Shown here piece after piece: positions 58,701-64,000 of a DNA stretch of 64,000 bases. The notes below the pieces were generated by a model, which was not told where the DNA came from, searched no databases, and saw only the letters and a list, made by a program, of their open reading frames with translations. Source of the stretch: an uncultured bacterium (lineage in GTDB: Bacteria; Planctomycetota; UBA1135; GCA-002686595); the NCBI GenBank assembly GCA_938075305.1, contig CALJGV010000004.1:1-64000 (forward strand). Reading direction: 5' to 3'. Positions within the stretch are counted from its first letter, which is position 1, and every line of letters starts with the position of its first letter. The position numbers and the translations under genes are program-made.

Positions 58701-59799
58701 CGAAGGGAATGGCGGGGATCAGGTCCGTCCAGATGTGCCGCCGCAGCCACAGCCGTCGGGGCGAGACGAACACGAGCTTGACCCCGAAGTCCACGAGGAG
58801 GAACGCGCAGATGGCCGTGTCCGCCGAGGTGAGGGCGGCCCTCGGAATGGAGACCAGGCCCATGAGCCCCAGCACCTCGACCCCGAGGAGGAGCAGCACC
58901 CCGAGGATGCACGCCACCACCCCCCGCTCCCACAGGGCGACCCGGCTCGCGCCAAAGCGAGCCTCCAGCTTCGCCTGCAGGCGCTGCTCCACCAGCTCCC
59001 GCTCCACCCGCCGGCGCCGCCGCTGAAGCCGACCTCGCTCCCGCCCCTGCCCGGTCTCCACCGCGCCGAGGTGCCAGGTCAGGGCCTCTAGCGCCGCCTC
59101 CAGCCCCCGGGCGCAGGCGGCGGGGGTCGCCTCCCCGCTGAGCAGGATGGCGTCGTCCGCATGGTCCACCATGCGGCCCGCCATCCGGGATCGAAGCTCG
59201 GTGGAGAGGCCTCCCGCGGCCGCGTGGGCGGAGAGCACATCGCGGAGGCTGTCCCGAACGGCTTGGAGCTCCTCCGTCGCCTGCTCCGCGCCTGCCACCT
59301 CCCACAGGACTCCGCTCCCCGCCACCCCCTCGAGGATCGACTCCTCGACCTGAAGGAGCGCCACGAAGGCCCCATCCGGACCCGTGCTTGGCCCGGGGCG
59401 CCTGCTCTTCAGCCAACGCAATCGACTGGCGCGCAGGGCGCCAAGCAACCGCTCGGCGGCATCGGTGCGACCGCATCGCGCCAGCCGCTCTTGCCACGCC
59501 CCGGCCACCGCCCGCGCGTGGGCCGGGGGATCTACGCCCCCCGCGGCCAGCGGTCCGGAGGCCTCGAGTTCGAAGAGCTGCCCCTCAAGGTCCGCCAGGC
59601 GACGGGAACGGGCCTCGGTTGGCGTGCTGCCCCACGCGGCCCGAAGCTCCTCCCAGTCCCCTCGCAGCTGCCTCCAGGAATCGAGGTCTTCGCCGGACCC
59701 CGAGGCCTCCCCTGCTTCACCCGCCCTCGCGCTCTCCCTCCGTTGATCAGGCCGGCCCTGGCGGGCGAGGTCGGAGTCGTTCGGCGGAGGGATGCTCAA
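55765..59799 (-). CDS. Giant membrane protein with voltage-sensor-like module
   Basis: A 1344-residue protein with no known whole-length relative that I recognise. Residues 1-290 are Arg/Glu-rich helices. A four-helix membrane module spans about 293-426: VACILGVLLLLGVEVLGLMG, then AICAFLLVDFGVKLVFV, then LIPAIPFGLFAG, then the S4-like helix RLMRLFRLAR with Arg at every third position, as in ion-channel voltage sensors. No pore loop or selectivity filter follows. A second membrane pair lies near 625-690 (LLLFGIPFLGLQLAFAALDA, FALLGGICLVLLAIGAWL). Residues 700-1344 form a large Arg/Leu/Ala-rich cytoplasmic part without recognised motifs. The start codon is a TTG; a TAGACT (59825-59830) lies 25 bases upstream. 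High confidence that it is a gene, low in function. Confidence 0.75.
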   Translation of the reverse strand: MSIPPPNDSDLARQGRPDQRRESARAGEAGEASGSGEDLDSWRQLRGDWEELRAAWGSTPTEARSRRLADLEGQLFELEASGPLAAGGVDPPAHARAVAGAWQERLARCGRTDAAERLLGALRASRLRWLKSRRPGPSTGPDGAFVALLQVEESILEGVAGSGVLWEVAGAEQATEELQAVRDSLRDVLSAHAAAGGLSTELRSRMAGRMVDHADDAILLSGEATPAACARGLEAALEALTWHLGAVETGQGRERGRLQRRRRRVERELVEQRLQAKLEARFGASRVALWERGVVACILGVLLLLGVEVLGLMGLVSIPRAALTSADTAICAFLLVDFGVKLVFVSPRRLWLRRHIWTDLIPAIPFGLFAGLDGLAGEAGQASRLMRLFRLARIGAYLRALRPLVWLVRALGFLLRGLDRVVRRHARALEMEVVVFPTPAEQRELWRRDVEHRRAVASLRRAVDAWYVDVHELADAEERASLEVTRGEILRGALERSAAEQPQDRGRRRAQLPLADDLLKQVAEISGEELVEELGASTVDRLARAARLVAGSPLRWLPGLGSWAAPDALGAAAAEHVARCLHRIADALHRALGRAFWWADLHGTLTPGEVVGRIGAALVARTSRPAVRLLLFGIPFLGLQLAFAALDARGDEELRSFAVIRLINGVVGQTFALLGGICLVLLAIGAWLQRMARDTTTFHEKVARAQFLHLTDSLKARTHRADAAFLQQRVFLAERRILGDPASLAEQDAERFHSGLHEFLRSGEPLRGERAGFDPVARVVLLYRDQLDGALLAHTDTRATSQLLGNLAVRRLAEGSGRVTARRLRWMQSLDLERRRTLVRGPFLWFHAISRSLESRAARLIVEYNANAIPLADWSRSSEAERAEHAEWLRHGGAVCDAESGGESGDGAGRGVDRGSELTTAFTVLHFLDDHPSRDEEIAQRFGEEVVRKMQRDRRALIRSVFGTYPLHLLPLESRVLNLRRLYEEWLQGGRVLLLPVRMSLTGARLSVAGARRLVRAVGMIRRPGVSLEAGVDHEAGFDVAARKIHRMRGPAAVAAMELRAILDPEYHGLSLLADGSCEEGGAARGGVVEASGASSAMADARYLGADPASVRLLRSLERRAARSLARTHAALAGGLGARLGAILGADPTGDREGLRALQVVLHGDVDGVRSVLFGEAILVESVVDALLHGADRAPARPRLALRLAFHRWWRRGGKQRVLRAALSAGALDRRGMEGGAEESWRRRQAVRRVRRSAWRILAADTDGARACLSSALLRADAPERAAAEARLAEELRHPSRISEQLVTLRATQALTLLDVRNYRDQVWRVGGYAEDGDPRPRSLPGAV

Positions 59800-59824
59800 G
59801 GGGAGGGAGGTGGCGCGGGCCCAG

Positions 59825-59830
59825 AGTCTA
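59825..59830 (-). promoter_or_regulatory. Putative -10 element (TAGACT) of giant gene
   Basis: TAGACT on the minus strand, 25 bases upstream of the TTG at 59799, giving a short leader of about 18 bases. The rest of the 243-bp divergent gap (59800-60042) shows nothing else that I can support. Confidence 0.35.
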
Positions 59831-60042
59831 GCGGGAGCACGCTGCGATCACGGACACCTGGGTCCTTCCTGACACCCGCGGACCAGGACCCCGGCCGCAG
59901 CCAGAGCTACCCACGATCCGGCCCCGGCATTCGACAAGATCTGGCCCAAAGTTCGTGGGCGGCTTGGAATAGCGGGCGGGGATCCGCCGTACGGCGTTGG
60001 TACCATCCGATTCCGCGCCACCCGCACGACGCCACCGCCCAC

Positions 60043-60816
60043 ATGACTGACTCACCCAGCCCCGCTCCTGAGACCCCGGCGCCCGAGGGCGTCACGCCCG
60101 CAGCGCCCGGCAAGATCCAGAAGGAGTCCATCTGGGAGGTCTACTATCCGTTCAACGCGGACACGGACAAGGACGCCGTCCCCGTGGCGTCGTTCCCGAT
60201 GATCATCTACTTCTGGCCGACGCTCCTGGCCTTCCTGGGCTGCGGCATCCTCCAGTCGTTCGGGAGCGACGGCGCGCAATCAGTCACGCTCGGCTGGTGG
60301 GCGACGGCCGCCCTGACCTTCAACCTGATGGTCATCGTCACCGACCTGGACCAGAAGAAGTTCGCCATCGTGGTCCTGCTTGTGCTGCTGGCCTGCGCCG
60401 GCCTGTACGTGGGGAACATGAAGGGCTGGGCAGTCCTCGGGAGCACGGCGGATTGGATCGGGACCCTCCAGGTGACCTACAGCACCGCGGCGTACCTCGT
60501 GGTCGGCAGCTCGCTGCTCTTCTTCTTCATCCTCGGCATGCTCCAGCCGCGCCTCAACTATTGGCGGCTCGAGCCCAACGAGTTCGTGCACTACGTTCAG
60601 CCCTGGGGCCGAGACCAGAGCATTCCGCGCCTGGGCAGCACGGTGAGCCGCGAGGTCCCGGACATCCTTGAGCTCATCCTGACGTTCGGTGGCGGCACCC
60701 TGGTGATCAAGCGAGAGGGTCAGGTGGTCGCCCGTATCGAACACGTGCCGTTCCTGGGCAAGCGGATGAACTCCATCGAACGCCTCCTCGGCGTCACCCG
60801 CGTCCAGCACACCTGA
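60043..60816 (+). CDS. Four-helix membrane protein with PH-like cytoplasmic tail
   Basis: A 257-residue protein. After a Pro/Ala-rich N-terminus and the segment IWEVYYPFNADTDKDAVPVASFP, there are four hydrophobic helices (for example MIIYFWPTLLAFLGCGIL, TFNLMVIVTD, FAIVVLLVLLACAGLYVG, LVVGSSLLFFFILGML). A C-terminal cytoplasmic domain (about 175-257) has beta-rich segments: LNYWRLEPNEFVHYV, LELILTFGGGTLVIKR and ARIEHVPFLG, reminiscent of bacterial PH-like domains. No function known. The next gene (M18 aminopeptidase) begins 25 bases downstream, so they may share transcription. Confidence 0.65.
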   Translation: MTDSPSPAPETPAPEGVTPAAPGKIQKESIWEVYYPFNADTDKDAVPVASFPMIIYFWPTLLAFLGCGILQSFGSDGAQSVTLGWWATAALTFNLMVIVTDLDQKKFAIVVLLVLLACAGLYVGNMKGWAVLGSTADWIGTLQVTYSTAAYLVVGSSLLFFFILGMLQPRLNYWRLEPNEFVHYVQPWGRDQSIPRLGSTVSREVPDILELILTFGGGTLVIKREGQVVARIEHVPFLGKRMNSIERLLGVTRVQHT

Positions 60817-60841
60817 GCTCCCAGCAGCCTCCCTCCATCCC

Positions 60842-62140
60842 ATGTCGATCATCGAATTCCCCGAGCGCGTGGCGCTCGACATGGCGTCCTACATCGACGC
60901 CTCCCCCTCGCCCTATCACGCCTGCGACACCTCGGCGGCGCGGCTCGTCGAGGCGGGCTTCACGGAGATCAAGGAGCTCGAGGCCTGGAGCGAGGTGCCG
61001 GAGCGGGGCTTCGTTCGGCGTGGCGGCTCCCTCTTCGCGTGGTTCTACCCCGCGGGCATGGACCCTGCGACGGGCTTCCGCATCGCCGGGGCCCACACCG
61101 ACAGCCCCAACCTGCGGATCAAGCCCCGGCCCGACACCGGCGCCGCAGGCTTCCGCCAGCTCGGAGTCGAGGTCTACGGGGGCGTGCTGCTGAATTCCTG
61201 GCTCGACCGAGACCTCGGAATCAGCGGACGCGCCTTCGTCTCTGACGGGCCCCAGCTGTTGGAGCGGCACTTCCGGGTCGACCGACCCATCCTCCGTGTC
61301 CCCCAGCTGGCGATCCACCTGGACCGCACCATCGGCGAGAAGGGGCTGAAGCTCGACAAGCAGCAGCACATGGCCCCCGTGATGGCCGTGGGCGACGCCA
61401 GGGAGGGCGCCTTCGCCGACCTCCTCGGGCAGGAGCTCGGCGTCCCCGCCGGCGCCATCAAGAGCTACGACGCGATGGTCCACGACCTGACGCCCTCCGG
61501 CCTTCTCGGCGCGGACAACGACATGCTCGCCGCCCCGCGCCTCGACAACCTCTGCAGCTCTTACTGCGCGCTCACCGCCCTCGTCGAGGCCTCGAGCAAG
61601 GGCCCCTCGCACGCCCTGGCCGTGACCCTCTTCGACCACGAGGAGGTGGGCAGCGCGAGCCGAGGGGGCGCCGACGGCCCGCTGCTCGGCGACGTCACCG
61701 AGCGCCTGATCCTCGCCCGCGGCGGCGACCGCGACAGCTACCTGCGGAGCATCCAGGACTCCATCTGCGTCTCCGCAGACATGGCCCACGCGGTCCACCC
61801 CAACTACGTGGACCGCCATGAGCCGGACCACCACATCCACCTCAACGCTGGCCCGGTGATCAAGGTGAACGCCAACCAGCGTTACGCCACCGAGGCGGAG
61901 ACCGAGGCGCTCTTCCAGCTCGCCTGTGAGCGCGCGGGCGTCCCGTTCCAGAAGTGGGTGATGAAGACCAACATGGCCTGCGGGTCCACCATCGGCCCCC
62001 TGACCGCGGCGCGACACGGGATGCGGACCGTTGACGTCGGCTGCGCCCAGCTCTCCATGCACAGCGCAAGAGAGCTCTGCGGCGTCAAGGACCCCGCGTG
62101 GATGGTGTCAGCCCTCGGCGAGATGTTCCTGATGGCCTGA
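60842..62140 (+). CDS. M18-family aminopeptidase (aspartyl-type)
   Basis: A 432-residue zinc aminopeptidase of family M18 (eukaryotic DAP, yeast Ape1/Ape4, bacterial ApeB). Conserved pieces: the N-terminal DASPSPYHACDTSAARLVEAGF, GAHTDSPNLRIKP with the first His/Asp ligands near residue 82, LDNLCSSYCALTAL (Asp), DHEEVGSAS with the catalytic Glu pair, the SADMAHAVHPNY segment and the C-terminal HSARELCG. All metal ligands appear present. It removes acidic N-terminal residues from cytosolic peptides. Its end overlaps the convergent ATP-grasp gene by 33 bases. Confidence 0.93.
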   Translation: MSIIEFPERVALDMASYIDASPSPYHACDTSAARLVEAGFTEIKELEAWSEVPERGFVRRGGSLFAWFYPAGMDPATGFRIAGAHTDSPNLRIKPRPDTGAAGFRQLGVEVYGGVLLNSWLDRDLGISGRAFVSDGPQLLERHFRVDRPILRVPQLAIHLDRTIGEKGLKLDKQQHMAPVMAVGDAREGAFADLLGQELGVPAGAIKSYDAMVHDLTPSGLLGADNDMLAAPRLDNLCSSYCALTALVEASSKGPSHALAVTLFDHEEVGSASRGGADGPLLGDVTERLILARGGDRDSYLRSIQDSICVSADMAHAVHPNYVDRHEPDHHIHLNAGPVIKVNANQRYATEAETEALFQLACERAGVPFQKWVMKTNMACGSTIGPLTAARHGMRTVDVGCAQLSMHSARELCGVKDPAWMVSALGEMFLMA

Positions 62141-63073
62141 CGCCGGCTGCATCAGCTCGGGCGCTCCGCGGGCGAAGTGGAGCGTCCACCGGGCGTTGAT
62201 GTCGGTCCCGACCTGAAGGCAGACCACCCCGTCGGACCGTCGCCAACGGAAGGCGTCCACGCCGAAGGGACCGAAGTAGTCCAGTCCGCGGAGTCTGGCG
62301 CCCACCTCGAGCGCGGAGTCCTCCATTCGCGCCCGCTCCTGTTCGGACAGCGGCGCGGCCCCCCCGCCGGGCGCGGATTCGCCCACCGAGCGCCAGCAGA
62401 TCGGCGACCCAGACCGCAGCTCACCGCCGCGGTGAACCCACCCGTGGATGGAGTACTCCTCGACGACGTCCACCAGGGGCTGCACCTCGATCGGGCCCTG
62501 CTCCAGGGCGGAGGTGGCCCACGACGCGACCCCCGCATTCCAGCCCTCCGCGACGAGCCTGCCTCCGCCGGCGCACGAGAGCGACCGGCGCAGCACCCAG
62601 GCCGACCGGACCGAAGCTCCAAGCCCACTCCGGGGCAGCGGAGCCTCCCCGAGCGCCGCGCGCAGGTCGGGCAGGGAGTCGGCCACCGAGGCCCCTGGGA
62701 GCGGGTCCAGGGAGGCGAAGGTCTCCCGTGCGTTGGCCGCGATCAGCGCCTCCAAGGGGGGCCCTTCGAGCGCGAGGCCCGCCCTCGCCATGGCCGCCTT
62801 TGCCGAAGGTGTGGGCGACCAGGCCCGAGGGGTGACCCCGGACAGGTCCTGGTCCGGAGGCGAGCCCTTTGCACCTGCGCCCGGAGACCCAGGATCGAGG
62901 ACCAGGTCCCTGGGGCCGACCCATCCGCCCTCCTCGATTCCTCTCGCGAGCTGCGCCGTGGCGGCGGCCTGCCGCCGCCGGGCAAGAGCGCCGGCGGGCC
63001 TCGGCGCAGATCCGCTCCGCAGCGCCGCTAGCTCCGCCTCGGCGTCAAGATTGAAGAGCCAGGCGACCCTCAC
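62108..63073 (-). CDS. ATP-grasp-like protein
   Basis: A 321-residue protein. The best evidence for ATP-grasp is the C-terminal segment GLDYFGPFGVDAFRWR, then VCLQVGTDINARWTLHFA, matching the metal-binding strand pair and the E(I/V)NARxT motif of ligases, with Asp in place of the usual Glu in the last ligand (TDINAR). Upstream, SCAGGGRLVAEGWNAGVASWATSALEQ and IEVQPLVDVVEEYSIHGWVHRG resemble the family core. The N-terminal part is divergent. The GTG start at 63073 overlaps the stop of the DUF455 gene (GTGA), so the two act together in expression. Substrate unknown: an amide, peptide or thioester ligation. Confidence 0.6.
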   Translation of the reverse strand: MRVAWLFNLDAEAELAALRSGSAPRPAGALARRRQAAATAQLARGIEEGGWVGPRDLVLDPGSPGAGAKGSPPDQDLSGVTPRAWSPTPSAKAAMARAGLALEGPPLEALIAANARETFASLDPLPGASVADSLPDLRAALGEAPLPRSGLGASVRSAWVLRRSLSCAGGGRLVAEGWNAGVASWATSALEQGPIEVQPLVDVVEEYSIHGWVHRGGELRSGSPICWRSVGESAPGGGAAPLSEQERARMEDSALEVGARLRGLDYFGPFGVDAFRWRRSDGVVCLQVGTDINARWTLHFARGAPELMQPASGHQEHLAEG

Positions 63074-63975
63074 CGCTCCGAGGGGCTGCTCGTGGTGCCC
63101 GAGGCCTCCAGCCGGTCGAGGAACGTCTCCGAGAGTCCTGCCTTCCCGCGCCGGACGCGGTCCAGGGGATGGCCCCGGAGCACCGCCGGCGTGAGGGGTG
63201 CGGGCAGCTCGGCAGCCCACCGCTCAAAGTCAGGACCGGCCTCGGGCGCCGCCCCGGACCACTCCGTGAACCAGCGCGCGGCGAAGTGCACATGGGAGAC
63301 CTCCTCCCGACCGACACGCGCCACCAGCTCGGCGCTGACGGTGTCCCCCGCGTCCCTCAGAAGTCGGTCGAACCGGTGGGCATGCTCCAAATTCCCGCCC
63401 TCGAAGCCCAGCCCCATGAGCGCGACGTACTGGAGCGGGGACTCGCAGGCGAGCGTCCGCTCCCAGAACCAATCCCTGACCGCGTGCTGCCCGTAGCCCG
63501 AGCCCAGGGCCTCAACCCGCGAGGCGTACGCTGCCGCGTGACGCACCTCGTCAAGCATCACCGAGAAGAGCCCTTCCCGGAACTCGAGGGGCGTCTCGGG
63601 GAAGGCAAGGATGGCCCATCCGCACAGCTCCGCAGCCTGGATCTCGTGGTGGATGAAGACGTGGAGGAGGCGGGCCACCGCCGAGGTCTCCCGCAGAGCC
63701 CCCGGCCTTGGGATTCGGTCGGCCCGCGGACTGACTCGCAAGCCGGGGTCCCGTCCCGGGCCGCCCAGTCGCAGGGGCCGCGCCGCGGAGTCCGCGGTGA
63801 AGGAGTCCGGCGGGGCCGGAGGGCGCAGCTTGAGGGTCGAGCTCTCGGCGGCGACGTAGGCTCGAATCCAATCCTCCCTTGCGGGTCCCCACCTGAGCGC
63901 CTCGCCTTCCGACACCCCCGAGCGAACTGGCCCGGGTACGTCATCCAGCCCGTCCACCTCTTGCTCAGGAGCCAA
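63070..63975 (-). CDS. DUF455 ferritin-like protein
   Basis: A 301-residue protein of the DUF455 family, ferritin-like diiron/dimetal helices. Helix ligand motifs are LLHVFIHHEIQAAELCGWA (HHE), FREGLFSVMLDEVRHAAAYAS (DExxH), GLGFEGGNLEHAHRF (E) and GREEVSHVHFAARWF (EExxH), with DWFWE between. This gives two Glu-xx-His sets, as needed for a metal centre. Function is unknown; some ferritin-like enzymes hydroxylate tRNA or ribosomal substrates. The first possible start is a TTG at 63975, two codons after an in-frame stop codon. It is co-expressed with the ATP-grasp-like gene. Confidence 0.78.
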   Translation of the reverse strand: MAPEQEVDGLDDVPGPVRSGVSEGEALRWGPAREDWIRAYVAAESSTLKLRPPAPPDSFTADSAARPLRLGGPGRDPGLRVSPRADRIPRPGALRETSAVARLLHVFIHHEIQAAELCGWAILAFPETPLEFREGLFSVMLDEVRHAAAYASRVEALGSGYGQHAVRDWFWERTLACESPLQYVALMGLGFEGGNLEHAHRFDRLLRDAGDTVSAELVARVGREEVSHVHFAARWFTEWSGAAPEAGPDFERWAAELPAPLTPAVLRGHPLDRVRRGKAGLSETFLDRLEASGTTSSPSER

Positions 63976-64000
63976 CGGTCACCCTCGCGCCATCCGCCTC

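Noticed and set aside
56896..59091. A 731-codon plus-strand frame opposite the giant gene
   Set aside because: Pro/Arg/His/Gln-rich and without motifs. The minus-strand frame contains well-formed membrane helices and an S4-like helix.
1..64000. Search for tRNA genes, CRISPR arrays, insertion sequences and TPP or glycine riboswitches
   Set aside because: No cloverleaf with a GGTTCGAATCC-like arm, no regularly spaced direct repeats, no transposase motifs and no riboswitch core were seen by eye. A covariance-model scan would settle this.

Overview
This window is about 70% GC and almost wall-to-wall coding. It holds 43 protein genes. I saw no rRNA, tRNA, CRISPR array, insertion sequence or prophage. 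The best guess for the host is a planctomycete, or a close relative, of a deep marine-type lineage. The reasons are a secreted protein with a serine/glycine-rich domain fused to a haem c motif, HEAT-repeat lipoproteins and secreted proteins, an FG-GAP/ASPIC-UnbV protein, a double-length UvrA, and a small conserved protein ending in a PFPSWSEVLEIIRNLGY-type motif. The lineage call is inference from family content, not from a marker gene.

Layout. At 0-12.8 kb there is a soluble histidine kinase, a tandem pair of secreted HEAT-repeat paralogs, a secreted cytochrome-like protein, a membrane-fused spermidine-synthase-like protein, an esterase-like protein that has lost its catalytic serine, a TPR-like protein and purM. 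Divergent from purM is an operon at 13.0-17.1 kb: dxr (isoprenoid precursors), rseP (site-2 protease) and a UbiA-type prenyltransferase. At 17.1-25.8 kb there is a tRNA nucleotidyltransferase, a pseudopilin-like protein, a large FG-GAP/ASPIC lipoprotein, a membrane HEAT protein and an orphan TolC. From 25.8 to 40.2 kb runs a nine-gene head-to-tail block read on the minus strand, mostly with 4-base overlaps: uvrA (double length), an XPB-type helicase, its Helicase_C_3 partner, a ThiE-like protein, a degenerate signal-peptidase-like protein, thiL, tsaE, an ECF sigma factor and its putative anti-sigma factor. At 40.4-48 kb are a peroxiredoxin, then aroA-galE-S41 protease and a dacB-like/inositol-phosphatase pair. 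At 48-51.7 kb are purC, mtnA, a small conserved protein and glyA. At 51.9-64 kb are a MORN-type lipoprotein, a sulfatase-like lipoprotein with a metal-binding-like tail, an AsmA-like protein, a 1344-residue protein containing a voltage-sensor-like module, a membrane protein, an M18 aminopeptidase, and an ATP-grasp/DUF455 pair.

Two themes stand out. First, DNA repair: a four-ABC-module UvrA shares overlapping reading frames with an XPB helicase and its partner, suggesting a bacterial damage-recognition plus TFIIH-like unwinding unit. Second, expression style: at least eight genes have a -10-like TANNNT hexamer only 6-10 bases before the start codon and no Shine-Dalgarno sequence, which points to widespread leaderless transcription. 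Several domains appear catalytically dead (hydrolase, signal-peptidase-like, thioredoxin-like, receiver-like), and there are several unusual fusions.
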